Shown here: positions 35,001-43,164 of the stretch, one piece after another | Layout of the letters: every line of letters begins with the position of its first letter | Position numbering within the stretch: position 1 is the first letter of the stretch | Assembly: GCF_002023715.1 (NCBI RefSeq) | Contig: NZ_MAHX01000016.1 | Span: 1-64,000 of the forward strand | From: Elizabethkingia occulta | Lineage (GTDB): Bacteria > Bacteroidota > Bacteroidia > Flavobacteriales > Weeksellaceae | Length of the DNA: 64,000 nt | Direction of reading: 5' to 3' | Program-made: the position numbers and the translations under genes | Notes under the pieces: generated by a model | Told to the model about the DNA's origin: nothing | Databases searched by the model: none | Seen by the model: only the letters and a program-made list of their open reading frames with translations

Positions 35001-35159
35001 TTGAAATTCTCTGGTCTTTTCTCTAAGCCCGTCATCTGAAAGCTGTCCAATAGCCGGCTCAGTTTTTTTTATCTTCTCTACTACTTTTTTTACTTCCTTC
35101 AGGTCTTTTTCGTTTTTGTTACCTAAAAAACCCTTGAGAATCGTGTCTAAAAAACCCAT
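32088..35159 (-). CDS. secA: Preprotein translocase ATPase SecA
   Basis: SecA is the motor that drives unfolded preproteins through the SecYEG channel. The Walker A motif ATGEGKT is at residues 193-199, the DEVDSVLVD helicase motif follows, and the second ATPase domain contains GTDIKLS and [21 protein letters not shown]. At 1023 residues it is longer than E. coli SecA (901), with extra helical sequence near the N-terminus (about 50-105) and before the second nucleotide-binding domain, as usual in Bacteroidota. The C-terminal zinc-binding cysteine motif is absent. Three 14-base tandem repeats lie just upstream of the start. Confidence 0.97.
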   Translation of the reverse strand: MGFLDTILKGFLGNKNEKDLKEVKKVVEKIKKTEPAIGQLSDDGLREKTREFQQKIQDATANVRKQIEDIQSKIETTENVDEKEALYGQVADLNKVAYQQEEKVLGDILPEAFALLKETARRWAQNGEIRVTASDRDRELAATKDFVVIEGDQAIWKSEWDAAGTAVKWDMVHYDVQFIGGTILHQGKIAEMATGEGKTLVGTLPIFLNALPGRGVHVVTVNDYLAKRDSAWMAPIFEFHGLSVDCIDNHQPNSESRRKAYRSSITYGTNNEFGFDYLRDNMVNSPEELVQGELNYAIVDEVDSVLVDDARTPLIISGPVPQGDRQEFDLLKPSVDRIVEVQKKTITGIFNEAKKLIAAGNKKEGGFKLLQAFRGLPKNRQLIKFLSEEGNRALLQKTEAQYMADNNREMPKVDKDLYFVIDEKNNQVDLTDKGVEYMSQGNSDPGFFVLPDIATEIAELEKQNLPKEEEFAAKEELYRDFAVKSERVHTLSQLLKAYSLFEKDDEYVVIDGEVKIVDEQTGRIMEGRRYSDGLHQAIEAKENVKIEAATQTFATITLQNYFRMYNKLAGMTGTAETEAGELWEIYKLDVVVIPTNRPIQRHDKHDLVYKTNREKYNAVIEEIEKLTAAGRPVLVGTTSVEISQLLSKALQLRKIQHQVLNAKLHKKEAEIVAGAGQPGVVTIATNMAGRGTDIKLSKEVKEAGGLAIIGTERHDSRRVDRQLRGRAGRQGDPGSSQFYVSLEDNLMRLFGSERIAKMMDKMGHKDGDVIQHSMISRSIERAQKKVEENNFGIRKRLLEYDDVMNKQRDVIYKRRKNALFGEHLKFDIMNMIYETAGSIVNQTKADNNFKEFEFEIIKNFTMDVPVSESEFKNMQAPALIDKVYNTAVEDYKQKLALLKEKAFPIIENVYQNQGSMFKMIQVPFSDGHRTLTIVTDLQKAYETHCESLITDFEKNISLGIIDENWKNHLREMDDLRRSSQGAVYEQKDPLVIYKQESFFLFSEMVDKINKEIVSFLYKGEIPA

Positions 35160-35166
35160 TTATATC

Positions 35167-35208
35167 GCATTTGGCAAATAGCATTTGGCTAATTGCATTA
35201 GTTAATCA
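35167..35208 (-). repeat. Three tandem 14-base repeats in secA leader
   Basis: GCATTTGGCAAATA, GCATTTGGCTAATT and GCATTAGTTAATCA (plus-strand reading) follow each other directly from 35167. They end 8 bases upstream of the secA ATG. The first two differ at two positions and the third is more diverged. Confidence 0.6.
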
Positions 35209-35210
35209 TT

Positions 35211-35241
35211 AAAAAAAGCCGATAGCTCCATGCAATCAGCC
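35211..35241 (-). terminator. Terminator of DUF2795 gene
   Basis: On the minus strand GCTGAT pairs with ATCGGC (one G-T pair) around a long loop and is followed by seven T, between the DUF2795 stop codon and secA. Confidence 0.5.
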
Positions 35242-35251
35242 AAACGTTTTA

Positions 35252-35473
35252 TTAATATTCGTCCTCGTTCCAAAGGAAATCCTCATCGGTCGGGTAATCT
35301 GACCAAACTTCCTCGATACTTTCATAAATTTCACCTTCATCTTCAATAGCCTGAAGGTTTTCCACAACCTCCATCGGTGCGCCTGTTCTAATAGCATAAT
35401 CGATTAATTCTGCCTTAGTCATTGGCCATGGTGCATCACTAAGATATGAAGCTAATTCTAATGTCCAGTACAT
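35252..35473 (-). CDS. DUF2795 family protein
   Basis: This is a small acidic protein of 73 residues, starting MYWTLELASYLSDAPW and matching the DUF2795 pattern, which is common in Bacteroidota. Its function is unknown. The acidic C-terminus reads DYPTDEDFLWNEDEY. The ATG at 35473 is chosen because the longer frame begins upstream inside the TACATTTG -7 element at 35489-35496. It is a separate transcription unit with its own terminator, directly upstream of secA on the same strand. Confidence 0.85.
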   Translation of the reverse strand: MYWTLELASYLSDAPWPMTKAELIDYAIRTGAPMEVVENLQAIEDEGEIYESIEEVWSDYPTDEDFLWNEDEY

Positions 35474-35488
35474 ATTTTGAATTTTTTG

Positions 35489-35496
35489 CAAATGTA
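35489..35496 (-). promoter_or_regulatory. -7 element (TACATTTG) for DUF2795 gene
   Basis: The minus strand reads TACATTTG, 15 bases upstream of the ATG at 35473. It supports the shorter start. Confidence 0.5.
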
Positions 35497-35539
35497 AAAA
35501 ATTAGGTGGGATATTAATTAATTTTCCACCTCTAACTCA

Positions 35540-36574
35540 CTATTTTTTTGTTTTTTTTCTCAAAAACCATTCCACAAATATTTTTATGCCATTTTGGAAC
35601 TTAGTCTTTGGCTGATAGCCTATTAAAGTTTTTGCTTTCAGGATATCAGCATTTGTTCTCTGTACATCTCCAGCCTGCATAGGTAACCGTTGAAGAACAG
35701 GGACTGCATTCAACTCTTCTGACAGTACCGAAACCATCTCCTGCAGGGTTATTACGTCACTCTCCCCCAGGTTTAGTATCTCATAAACACCGTCATGATT
35801 ATGAAGATAACTAATTGATTTGGTGACACCGTCTATAATATCGTCTATAAAAGTATAATCTCTGGCAGTAGTCCCATCTCCGTAAAACGGAATTCTTTCG
35901 TTAAGATACAGTAAATCAGTAAATTTATGGATAGCAAGATCCGGTCTTTGCCTTGGCCCGTATACTGTAAAGAAACGCAGCTGGATTATGTCAATTTTAT
36001 ATAAACTATGGTACACATGTCCTAATATTTCTCCGCATTTTTTTGTAGCAGCATAAGGAGATATAGGCTCATCTACAAAATCTGTTTCTGCAAACGGCGC
36101 CTTTTCATTGTTACCATAAACACTGGAAGATGAAGCACATACAAACTTATTTATTCCAAAATATTTGCAAAGTTCCCAGAGATTCATTGTACCACGGATA
36201 TTAACTTCTTCATATTCAAGAGGCTTTTCAATAGATGGACGTACTCCTGCTAATGCTGCAAGGTGTATCACCATATCAAAAGAATGTGCCTGAAAGATTT
36301 TTTCCAATCCGTCTTTATCCCTGATATCCTGATAGTAAAGTCTGTATTGTTCAGATTTTGTTCTGTCAATAAGCTTTGCTATATCTGTAAGCTTATGATC
36401 AAAGTCAAAACCGCTGTCATCACCTACTGACTCCAGTGTATTTTGAACTTTTATCTGGTAGTCATAGAAATTATCAAAGTTGTCCACATTTATGACAGAA
36501 TGTCCTTCTCTCAATAATCTTTCCACCAAATGTGATCCTATAAAACCAGATCCTCCCGTTACTAAATAATTCAT
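35540..36574 (-). CDS. NAD-dependent epimerase/dehydratase (UDP-glucuronate 4-epimerase-like)
   Basis: This 344-residue extended short-chain dehydrogenase acts on a nucleotide sugar. The Rossmann motif GGSGFIGSH is at residues 6-14, and the catalytic SSSSVYG and YxxxK (YAATK) motifs are present with FFTVYGPRQRPD, a pattern seen in UDP-glucuronate 4-epimerases. The exact substrate is uncertain. The likely role is supplying sugars for surface polysaccharide or LPS. The ATG at 36574 is preferred, since the upstream extension to 36616 crosses the TATTTTTG promoter element at 36592-36599. Confidence 0.85.
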   Translation of the reverse strand: MNYLVTGGSGFIGSHLVERLLREGHSVINVDNFDNFYDYQIKVQNTLESVGDDSGFDFDHKLTDIAKLIDRTKSEQYRLYYQDIRDKDGLEKIFQAHSFDMVIHLAALAGVRPSIEKPLEYEEVNIRGTMNLWELCKYFGINKFVCASSSSVYGNNEKAPFAETDFVDEPISPYAATKKCGEILGHVYHSLYKIDIIQLRFFTVYGPRQRPDLAIHKFTDLLYLNERIPFYGDGTTARDYTFIDDIIDGVTKSISYLHNHDGVYEILNLGESDVITLQEMVSVLSEELNAVPVLQRLPMQAGDVQRTNADILKAKTLIGYQPKTKFQNGIKIFVEWFLRKKTKK

Positions 36575-36591
36575 CTTTTTCCTGTTCCTAA

Positions 36592-36599
36592 CAAAAATA
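36592..36599 (-). promoter_or_regulatory. -7 element (TATTTTTG) for epimerase gene
   Basis: The minus strand reads TATTTTTG, 17 bases upstream of the epimerase ATG. Confidence 0.45.
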
Positions 36600-36687
36600 A
36601 TCTTTTCTATAGACATTTATGTTAATTTCGAAATAAATAAATTACTGAAATATTACTTACTTTTACATATACATAATTTATATACAA

Positions 36688-37479
36688 ATGAAATTCTCTG
36701 GACAAATACTAAAAATGATCACTGAAAACGGTAAACCTATACAATATTACCTTAATCTTTCAGGTGATTTAATTAGTATGAATCAGCTCTTTGATAAAGA
36801 AATAAGCATAAAACATATCGGATATCAGTGTGTTTCCTGCGGGCAGGATCTACCTATTTTCCGTATGGGATTCTGTAAAAAATGTTTTTTTGAAAGTCCA
36901 TATGCCAGTGAAACAATCCTTCGCCCTGAATTGTCAACAGCTCATTTAGGTATTGAAGAGAGAGATCTGGAGGTTGAGAAAGAAATTCAGTTAGTTCCGC
37001 ATGTTGTTTATCTGGCCTATACAGGGGATGTAAAAGTTGGTGTAACGAGAGAAACTCAGGTTCCGACACGATGGATTGATCAAGGCGCTACATTTGCCCT
37101 TCCCATTGCAAGAACAGAAAACCGATATGAAGCAGGAGTTATAGAGGTAGAGATGAAAAATCACCTTGCAGATAAGACCAACTGGAAAAAAATGCTGCAA
37201 ACTCTGGAATCGGATGTCGATCTTGCTGATTTCCGTGAAAAAATAAAAGAGTATTTCCCAAAAGATTCGCAAAAATTTTATTCTTCTGATGAAGAAATCT
37301 GGAGGCTGGATTATCCATATGAAGCACCAAATGATATAAAAGTATTTACATTGGACAAAAAACCTGAATTTACAGGAGTACTAAAAGGTATAAAAGGTCA
37401 ATATCTTTACTTTGAAGGCGGAAATTTTATCAACGTAAGAAGCCATGAAGGCTACGTAATAGATTTTTCGGCCGGATAA
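36688..37479 (+). CDS. DUF2797 family protein
   Basis: This 263-residue protein has a four-cysteine zinc-ribbon-like site near the N-terminus (C48, C51, C63, C66). It is followed by a segment (VVYLAYTGDVKVGVTR) that resembles the first strands of a GIY-YIG nuclease domain, as is typical of DUF2797. The biochemical role is unknown. A nucleic-acid-binding function is plausible from the motifs. It is followed after 19 bases by the AsmA-like gene on the same strand and probably shares its transcript. Confidence 0.85.
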   Translation: MKFSGQILKMITENGKPIQYYLNLSGDLISMNQLFDKEISIKHIGYQCVSCGQDLPIFRMGFCKKCFFESPYASETILRPELSTAHLGIEERDLEVEKEIQLVPHVVYLAYTGDVKVGVTRETQVPTRWIDQGATFALPIARTENRYEAGVIEVEMKNHLADKTNWKKMLQTLESDVDLADFREKIKEYFPKDSQKFYSSDEEIWRLDYPYEAPNDIKVFTLDKKPEFTGVLKGIKGQYLYFEGGNFINVRSHEGYVIDFSAG

Positions 37480-37498
37480 ACGGAAATACGATACACTG

Positions 37499-39661
37499 AT
37501 GAAATTAAAGTACAAAAGGTTTTTAAAAATATTCGCTTTTGGTATCGGTATATTAGCGATTCTTTCTTTTGTCGCTTCTTATGGATTTAATTACTGGCTA
37601 AAAAATAACCTGCCGGAGATTATTAAAAAGAGATCTCCGTATAATATTACGTATCAGCATCTGGATGTTGATATTAAAACAGGAAATATAACCGCAAAAA
37701 AGATTAATATTTCCAATAAAAAACCGAATGATCAAAGTGAAATTGGCTTAGACGGAAGTATCGGAGAACTAAAAATAAGCAGTCTCGGAATATGGGACGC
37801 TATATACAATAAAGTAATCAATACAGACGATGTAACATTTGTACAACCGAAATTAAGAGTTGTGCTGGCAAAGCCAAAAGATGAAAAAACAGGCAATAAT
37901 AATAAACAGCCTATACTTTTTAAAAACATCCATGTACAAAGCGGGGATATAGATATTCTAAAGTTCAATAAAGATTCTCTTGTTACAGTAAAGAATCTGA
38001 ATCTAGAGTTAACAAACTTCAGAATGACAGAAAAGGATGTAAAGCAAAAACTCCCTGTCGTTTTTGATTCCTACTCTATTTCCGGAGAAAACTTTATCTA
38101 TCGTGACGAAAACATCTACGATTATAAAGCAAAAAGAATTGCTACCGAAAATGGACAGATGAGTATTAAGGGTTTTGAAATGAAGCCTTTACTCACCCAA
38201 CAGCAGTTTGCGCAAAAATATCCCAATAAAACAAATCTGTTTTCTGTTACATCTAAAGAAATGACTTTTAAAGATGTTGTTTTTAAAGATAATAAAGTCT
38301 CTTTGGCAGAAGTAAAATTTGACACCCCTGACATCAGAATCATGTCAACTAATGGAAAGAGCCCTAAATCTCAGAAAAATTTTTCTTATGATATTGAATT
38401 GGATAACATCTCATTAAAAAATGGAAATATACTAATGCTGAAACCAGACGGAAGCCAACATTTTCAGTTAAAAAGAGTTTCTGCCAATATGAATAAAATC
38501 CTGATGAACGAGGAAACATCGAAAGGAGAAATCCCATTTAAATATGGTGCTTATAGGTTCGAGACGCATGATTTTCACTATAACCCTGGTAAATATTACG
38601 AGCTCTCGTTATCATCTCTTGTTCTGGACAATCATAAAATCACTGTTTCTGATTTCAGCTTTCTTCCGACCATGAGCAGACCTCAGTTCAACAAATCAAT
38701 CCCGGTACAGGAAGACTTATATACAGTAAAGATTCCTAAAATAGAACTCGCCGGATATAAAGTCTCAAATCTGAACAACCATTTGCAGGTAGAAGTCAAC
38801 AATCTGAATGTATATCAGATGTACATGAATATTTTCAGCAGTAATCTACCGCCACCAGATCCTACTCCAAGAACATTTTTCTCGGAAAAATTCAGGAAAA
38901 TTAAATTTCCTTTAACTATACATCATACGAAAGTAATCAATAGTCTTCTGGAATATGAGGAAACAGATAAAGGCGCTTTGGCACCGGGAAAACTTTCTTT
39001 TGCGAACCTTAATGTGGGTATCGAAAATATAAATACAGCCAAACTAAAAGGAAAGAATACTATGGTTACCGTAAACGGAAAAACCAGCTTCTTCGGAACT
39101 TCTCCAACTACAGTTTGGTGGACCTTTGATGTTGCAAACCCGCAAGATGCTTTTAACTTCAAAGCCAATATCATCAATCTGGATGCCTCCCGAATTAATG
39201 ATTTTATAAGACCCTATCTGCATGTAAGCACCAGTGGGATGATTAATAGTGTCGATTTTGATTTCAAGGGGAATAAATATGGTATAAAAGGCCCTTTCCT
39301 GATGACAAATACCAATCTGAAAGTAGAGCTTCTGGATGAGAAAAACCAGAAAAAGAAGAAATTCCTGAGCTTTCTGACCAACTGGTTTATCAAAAATAAC
39401 ACAGGTAATACTCCTAAACAAATTGATGTAGACTATACCAGAACCGAAAAAAGATCTCTTTTTAATTTATTATGGCGTGGTATAGAAACCGGATTAAAAG
39501 GTTCTCTGATTGGTGATACCTCCAAAATTGAAAAGACAGTAGATGACATCAAAGAAAAGAAAGAGAAAATAAAGCAAAAGATTGACGCCCGAAAACAAAA
39601 TAATCAGGCTAAAAAAGGACTTTTTAACGGCCTCTTTAAAAAGAAAGAAACAACAGACTAG
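37499..39661 (+). CDS. AsmA-like / DUF748-type envelope protein
   Basis: This 720-residue protein has one N-terminal transmembrane helix (about residues 10-30). A long repetitive beta-strand region follows, with the alternation NITAKKINISN and VQSGDIDILKF seen in AsmA/TamB-like bridge proteins. The C-terminus is a lysine-rich helix (DDIKEKKEKIKQKIDARK). It is probably periplasmic and anchored in the inner membrane. Known relatives help lipid or protein transport between the membranes, but this is inference. Its stop codon overlaps that of the convergent gene at CTAG 39658-39661. Confidence 0.7.
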   Translation: MKLKYKRFLKIFAFGIGILAILSFVASYGFNYWLKNNLPEIIKKRSPYNITYQHLDVDIKTGNITAKKINISNKKPNDQSEIGLDGSIGELKISSLGIWDAIYNKVINTDDVTFVQPKLRVVLAKPKDEKTGNNNKQPILFKNIHVQSGDIDILKFNKDSLVTVKNLNLELTNFRMTEKDVKQKLPVVFDSYSISGENFIYRDENIYDYKAKRIATENGQMSIKGFEMKPLLTQQQFAQKYPNKTNLFSVTSKEMTFKDVVFKDNKVSLAEVKFDTPDIRIMSTNGKSPKSQKNFSYDIELDNISLKNGNILMLKPDGSQHFQLKRVSANMNKILMNEETSKGEIPFKYGAYRFETHDFHYNPGKYYELSLSSLVLDNHKITVSDFSFLPTMSRPQFNKSIPVQEDLYTVKIPKIELAGYKVSNLNNHLQVEVNNLNVYQMYMNIFSSNLPPPDPTPRTFFSEKFRKIKFPLTIHHTKVINSLLEYEETDKGALAPGKLSFANLNVGIENINTAKLKGKNTMVTVNGKTSFFGTSPTTVWWTFDVANPQDAFNFKANIINLDASRINDFIRPYLHVSTSGMINSVDFDFKGNKYGIKGPFLMTNTNLKVELLDEKNQKKKKFLSFLTNWFIKNNTGNTPKQIDVDYTRTEKRSLFNLLWRGIETGLKGSLIGDTSKIEKTVDDIKEKKEKIKQKIDARKQNNQAKKGLFNGLFKKKETTD

Positions 39662-40002
39662 ATACTCAGATTTCTACCTTCTCTCTCATCTACAGCAATC
39701 CCTGTAAGAAAGTTATTAAATTCTGATCCGGCATAGTTGCTTTCAGCACCATATGAGTCTATAATATATGCCTTTTGTCCTGTAGTATCTTCTACTAAAT
39801 AAAGCACGGCATTATCAGACGGATTCGAATCACCTTCGAAACGATAAACTTTAATAATTGTAAGATCTTCCGGTTGGTACTCTTTATCGGAATTCTGAAG
39901 AACAAATTTTTTATTTTCATTCATTTGAATTTCCTTGTCTACCCCTCTTCTTTTCAAGGTATTCATTACCTGTACCAGAGTTGTCATGTCATTATTTTCC
40001 AT
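39658..40002 (-). CDS. Small conserved protein of unknown function
   Basis: This 114-residue acidic cytoplasmic protein has conserved-looking blocks (YQPEDLTIIKVYRFEGDSNP, then AYIIDSYGAESNY). I recall similar Chryseobacterium proteins labelled phosphoribosylpyrophosphate synthetase. No PRPP-synthase motif is visible and the length is far too short, so that name should not be used. The ATG at 40002 is used; an ATG at 39987 is also possible. It ends convergently with the AsmA-like gene, sharing the CTAG stop overlap. Confidence 0.75.
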   Translation of the reverse strand: MENNDMTTLVQVMNTLKRRGVDKEIQMNENKKFVLQNSDKEYQPEDLTIIKVYRFEGDSNPSDNAVLYLVEDTTGQKAYIIDSYGAESNYAGSEFNNFLTGIAVDEREGRNLSI

Positions 40003-40076
40003 TGTCTGTAATTTAGTCTACTAAAGTTATGCATTTCCAGGCAAATAAGACTTACTCATTCTCTTTTTAACATAAT

Positions 40077-40110
40077 AAAAAAACCAGACAAAGTTTTGGC
40101 TTGTCTGGTT
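40077..40110 (-). terminator. Terminator of prolyl endopeptidase gene
   Basis: The 10-bp stem AACCAGACAA/TTGTCTGGTT (40082-40091 with 40101-40110) is followed by seven T on the minus strand. Confidence 0.8.
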
Positions 40111-40132
40111 ATATCTAAACTGGAAAATTATT

Positions 40133-42250
40133 CTACTTCAGCTTTTTAATACCCATTTCATACAGTGCAAATGAAAGCAGATCTGCATTCTCTGCAACAA
40201 CCTGCTCGGTAGAACGTCCCGCTCCGTGCCCCGCATTCGTCTCAATACGAATAAGAACTGGGTTCTTACAAGCCTGTTTTGCCTGTAATTCAGCTCCAAA
40301 TTTAAATGAATGTGCAGGAACAACTCTGTCATCGTGATCACTCGTAATTACCATTGTAGAAGGGTAACATGTACCTGCTTTTACATTATGTACTGGTGAA
40401 TAAGATTTCAGGTACTCAAACATTTCCTTACTGTCTTCGGCTGTACCGTAGTCATATGCCCATCCGGCACCAGCTGTAAACTTATTATAACGCAGCATAT
40501 CCAATACCCCAACACCTGGGAAGGCTACTTTAGCTAAATCAGGGCGCATTGTCATGGTTGCACCAACAAGCAATCCTCCATTCGAACGTCCTGAAAGCGC
40601 CATATAATCTTTGGAAGTATAACCATTCTTCTGTAAATATTCCCCTGCAGCAATGAAGTCATTAAAAACATTTTTCTTTTGCTGTTTGGTTCCGGCATCA
40701 TGCCATTTTTTTCCGTATTCACCTCCACCACGGATATTCGGAACAGCATAAATCCCTCCATTCTCCATCCAGATGGCATTTACAACAGAGAATGCAGGTT
40801 GCAGGCTGATATTAAATCCTCCATAGCTATACAATATTGTAGGATTCTTTCCGTCTTTTTTCAGTCCTTTTTTATAACTGATCATCATCGGAATTTTAGT
40901 TCCGTCTGCAGACGTATAAAATACCTGCTCAGAAACATAGTTTTCAGGATTGAATTTCACTTTTGGCTTCTGATATACCTCGGATTTCCCTGAATCTACA
41001 TTAAATTTAAAGATTGTTGGAGGCGTAATATAGTTGGTAAATGAATAATACAGTTCTTTCTCTGTCTTCTCACCACCAAAACCACCAGCAGTACCATTAC
41101 CTGGAAGTTTAATTTCCCTAACCAGCTTTCCTGTTTTATCATATTGCTTAATCTGACTCAGTGCATCCTTCATATAGGTTGCAAAGAAGTAACCTCCGCC
41201 TGAGTTCACACGCATAGGCTCAGATGTTTCAGCAATAACATCCTTCCAGGTTTCAGGCTTCGGATTCTGAATCGTCGTTTTTACCATGCGCATATTAGGC
41301 GCATTTTTATCAGTATGCAGGAACAATGTATCTCCATCTGTATCAACCAGGCCTACATTGCTATCAAAACCTGTAACAATTGGGATAAAATCTGTTTTAT
41401 TCTTAAGATCTTTAATATAAAGCTCGTTACCATTGGTTGCGTTAGCTGCAGAAACTACAAGATACCTCTGATCTTCTGTCACATAACCACTCAAGTATCT
41501 TCTTGGGAATTTATCACCGCCAATAATCAGCTCATCCTGAGACTGTTTTGTTCCAAGCTTGTGAAAATACACCTTGTGCTTATCCGTCATTCCGGAAAGT
41601 ACGCTTCCGTCTTTTGGTTTATCATAGCTGGAATAGAAGAAACCTTCATCTCCTAACCAGGAGATACCACTAAATTTCACATCAAGAAGCGTTTCATCGA
41701 TTTGTTTTTTAGTTTCTGCATCCAGAATAATAATCTTATTCCAGTCAGATCCCCCTTCAGAGATACTGTAGGCTACTAGCGTGCCCTTTTTGTTGAATGA
41801 AAGACTTGCTAAAGAGGTTGTTCCCTTATCAGAAAACTTATTGGGATCTAAAAATACATCTGTCTTACCAGCAGCATCCTTTCTGTATAATACTGATTGA
41901 GCCTGCAGACCATCATTTTTATAGAAATAAGTGTATTTACCTTTCTTAAACGGAGCTGAAATCTTTTCATAATTCCAGATATCTAAAAGTTGTTTTTTAA
42001 GCTGCTCGCGGAAAGGAATCTGCGCAAGATAATCCTGCGTAAATTTCACCTCCTGTTGTACCCATGCTTTGGTATCTTCAGCTCTGTCATCTTCCAGCCA
42101 ACGGTATGGGTCTGCTACCTGATTACCAAAATAGGTATCGGTATGATTTACTTTCTTTGTTTCGGGATACTTCAATGAGTTAGAATTTTGTGCTGAAACA
42201 GCCGCAAAAGCAAAAGCTGCAACTGCCACAGATAGTTTTTTATACTTCAT
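40133..42250 (-). CDS. Prolyl endopeptidase (S9A family), secreted
   Basis: This prolyl oligopeptidase cleaves short peptides after proline. The signal peptide (MKYKKLSVAVAAFAFAAVSA) indicates export to the periplasm. A seven-bladed propeller is followed by the catalytic domain with S556 (in SGRSNGG), D641 (in HDDRVV) and H675 (in NAGHGAG). The 705-residue length and these positions equal those I recall for the classical Flavobacterium meningosepticum enzyme. Most residues agree, with scattered substitutions, indicating a sister Elizabethkingia species. It is transcribed alone. Confidence 0.96.
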   Translation of the reverse strand: MKYKKLSVAVAAFAFAAVSAQNSNSLKYPETKKVNHTDTYFGNQVADPYRWLEDDRAEDTKAWVQQEVKFTQDYLAQIPFREQLKKQLLDIWNYEKISAPFKKGKYTYFYKNDGLQAQSVLYRKDAAGKTDVFLDPNKFSDKGTTSLASLSFNKKGTLVAYSISEGGSDWNKIIILDAETKKQIDETLLDVKFSGISWLGDEGFFYSSYDKPKDGSVLSGMTDKHKVYFHKLGTKQSQDELIIGGDKFPRRYLSGYVTEDQRYLVVSAANATNGNELYIKDLKNKTDFIPIVTGFDSNVGLVDTDGDTLFLHTDKNAPNMRMVKTTIQNPKPETWKDVIAETSEPMRVNSGGGYFFATYMKDALSQIKQYDKTGKLVREIKLPGNGTAGGFGGEKTEKELYYSFTNYITPPTIFKFNVDSGKSEVYQKPKVKFNPENYVSEQVFYTSADGTKIPMMISYKKGLKKDGKNPTILYSYGGFNISLQPAFSVVNAIWMENGGIYAVPNIRGGGEYGKKWHDAGTKQQKKNVFNDFIAAGEYLQKNGYTSKDYMALSGRSNGGLLVGATMTMRPDLAKVAFPGVGVLDMLRYNKFTAGAGWAYDYGTAEDSKEMFEYLKSYSPVHNVKAGTCYPSTMVITSDHDDRVVPAHSFKFGAELQAKQACKNPVLIRIETNAGHGAGRSTEQVVAENADLLSFALYEMGIKKLK

Positions 42251-42264
42251 AGAATTGGTTTTAC

Positions 42265-42272
42265 CAAAAATA
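42265..42272 (-). promoter_or_regulatory. -7 element (TATTTTTG) for prolyl endopeptidase gene
   Basis: The minus strand reads TATTTTTG, 14 bases upstream of the ATG at 42250. No good -33 match. Confidence 0.45.
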
Positions 42273-42357
42273 GGGAAGTTTTCTTAATTCTAAGAATTCT
42301 AATTAAATCTATTTCTAAAAGCTTGTAACATTATTTCAATTGCCCAGCCATTAAAGC

Positions 42358-42382
42358 AAAAACCTCAGTAAATACTGAGGTT
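42358..42382 (-). terminator. Terminator of first Cys-rich peptide gene
   Basis: The 10-bp stem AACCTCAGTA/TACTGAGGTT (42361-42370 with 42373-42382) is followed by T on the minus strand. Confidence 0.7.
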
Positions 42383-42387
42383 TTAAT

Positions 42388-42561
42388 TTATTGACAAGAT
42401 GCTTCACACAACAAAGGAATCTGAGGATTGTTATAACACACCTCTATTCCATTATATTTGCGCTGAATATCACAATATTCGTCACAATTCATTGGTGGAT
42501 TGATAATTACTCCACAACCTCCTTCAATAAATCGAAGCTCTCTTTTAGATAATTTTTTCAT
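42388..42561 (-). CDS. Bacteriocin-like Cys-rich peptide with GG leader (1)
   Basis: This 57-residue peptide has a leader MKKLSKRELRFIEGG that ends in a double glycine at 14-15, as in substrates of peptidase-containing ABC exporters. Its core has six cysteines (C16, C26, C30, C42, C52, C56). The leader start is shared with the next gene (42621-42773), and both have C26-x-x-x-C30 in a CDE(Y/W)C context. Bacteroidota genomes often hold such bacteriocin-like peptides, and their activity is unknown. No exporter or modifying enzyme lies nearby. The frame could be extended upstream to 42627, but that would cross the terminator of the neighbouring gene. Confidence 0.75.
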   Translation of the reverse strand: MKKLSKRELRFIEGGCGVIINPPMNCDEYCDIQRKYNGIEVCYNNPQIPLLCEASCQ

Positions 42562-42590
42562 AATTAATATTTTAGATTTTTTAGTGTATA

Positions 42591-42615
42591 AAAAATCCCG
42601 GAAAATTCCGGGATT
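42591..42615 (-). terminator. Terminator between the two peptide genes
   Basis: A perfect 10-bp stem (42594-42603 with 42606-42615) is followed by T on the minus strand. It lies between peptide 2 and peptide 1, so the two may be expressed at different levels. Confidence 0.7.
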
Positions 42616-42620
42616 AAGTC

Positions 42621-42773
42621 CTAACATTCACAAATTTCAGCAACCATACTTAGACATCGTGCTTTTTGTGTCGGAGTCCAATTGCACCATTCGTCACAAG
42701 TTGTTGCTGGTGCCGGGCACAAGCCAGCTGCTCCATGAACTGTCTTAAGTTCTCTTTTAGATAACTTTTTCAT
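42621..42773 (-). CDS. Bacteriocin-like Cys-rich peptide with GA leader (2)
   Basis: A 50-codon gene starts at the ATG at 42773 and ends with TAG at 42621. The leader MKKLSKRELKTVHGA is nearly the same as in the neighbouring peptide, with G14-A15 in place of GG, a common variant of the exporter cleavage site. The core has six cysteines (C19, C26, C30, C40, C48, C50). The motif CDEWC at 26-30 aligns with CDEYC of the neighbour. The pair looks like a tandem duplication that has diverged. The gene is short enough to be missed by standard annotation. Confidence 0.7.
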   Translation of the reverse strand: MKKLSKRELKTVHGAAGLCPAPATTCDEWCNWTPTQKARCLSMVAEICEC

Positions 42774-42823
42774 AATGTAATATTTATAAGGTTTTGGTTT
42801 TACTAATATAACATTATTTAATA

Positions 42824-42856
42824 AAAAACAAAAAACCCCAACTTTCGTTGGGGTTT
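42824..42856 (-). terminator. Terminator of rplU-rpmA operon
   Basis: The 10-bp stem AAAACCCCAA/TTGGGGTTTT (42831-42840 with 42847-42856) is followed by a T-rich tract on the minus strand. Confidence 0.8.
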
Positions 42857-42878
42857 TAATTTTTATAAAACGCTAAAA

Positions 42879-43136
42879 TTAAGCGTTTGGTGCTACAGAT
42901 ACATAAGATCTGTTATCTCTCTTTTTAGTAAATACTACTTTACCATCAACTAGAGCGAAAAGCGTGTGATCTTTACCGATACCTACATTTTCTCCAGCGT
43001 GGTGCTGAGTACCTCTTTGTCTAACGATGATGTTACCCGCGATAGCTTCTTGACCACCGAAAATTTTAACACCTAGTCTTTTAGAGTGTGATTCTCTACC
43101 GTTTTTGGAGCTACCTACCCCTTTCTTGTGTGCCAT
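42879..43136 (-). CDS. rpmA: 50S ribosomal protein L27
   Basis: This 85-residue ribosomal protein is located near the peptidyl-transferase centre. The N-terminus [16 protein letters not shown] is the bacterial L27 signature and shows no Firmicutes-type cleaved extension. It is followed by [19 protein letters not shown], highly conserved in the family. It lies 28 bases after rplU and ends at a strong terminator. Confidence 0.97.
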   Translation of the reverse strand: MAHKKGVGSSKNGRESHSKRLGVKIFGGQEAIAGNIIVRQRGTQHHAGENVGIGKDHTLFALVDGKVVFTKKRDNRSYVSVAPNA

Positions 43137-43164
43137 TTTATTTTAACTTTTTTCGGGTTAAATA

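Noticed and set aside
39658..40002. Label phosphoribosylpyrophosphate synthetase
   Set aside because: The protein is 114 residues and shows no PRPP-binding or ATP-binding motif of that enzyme.
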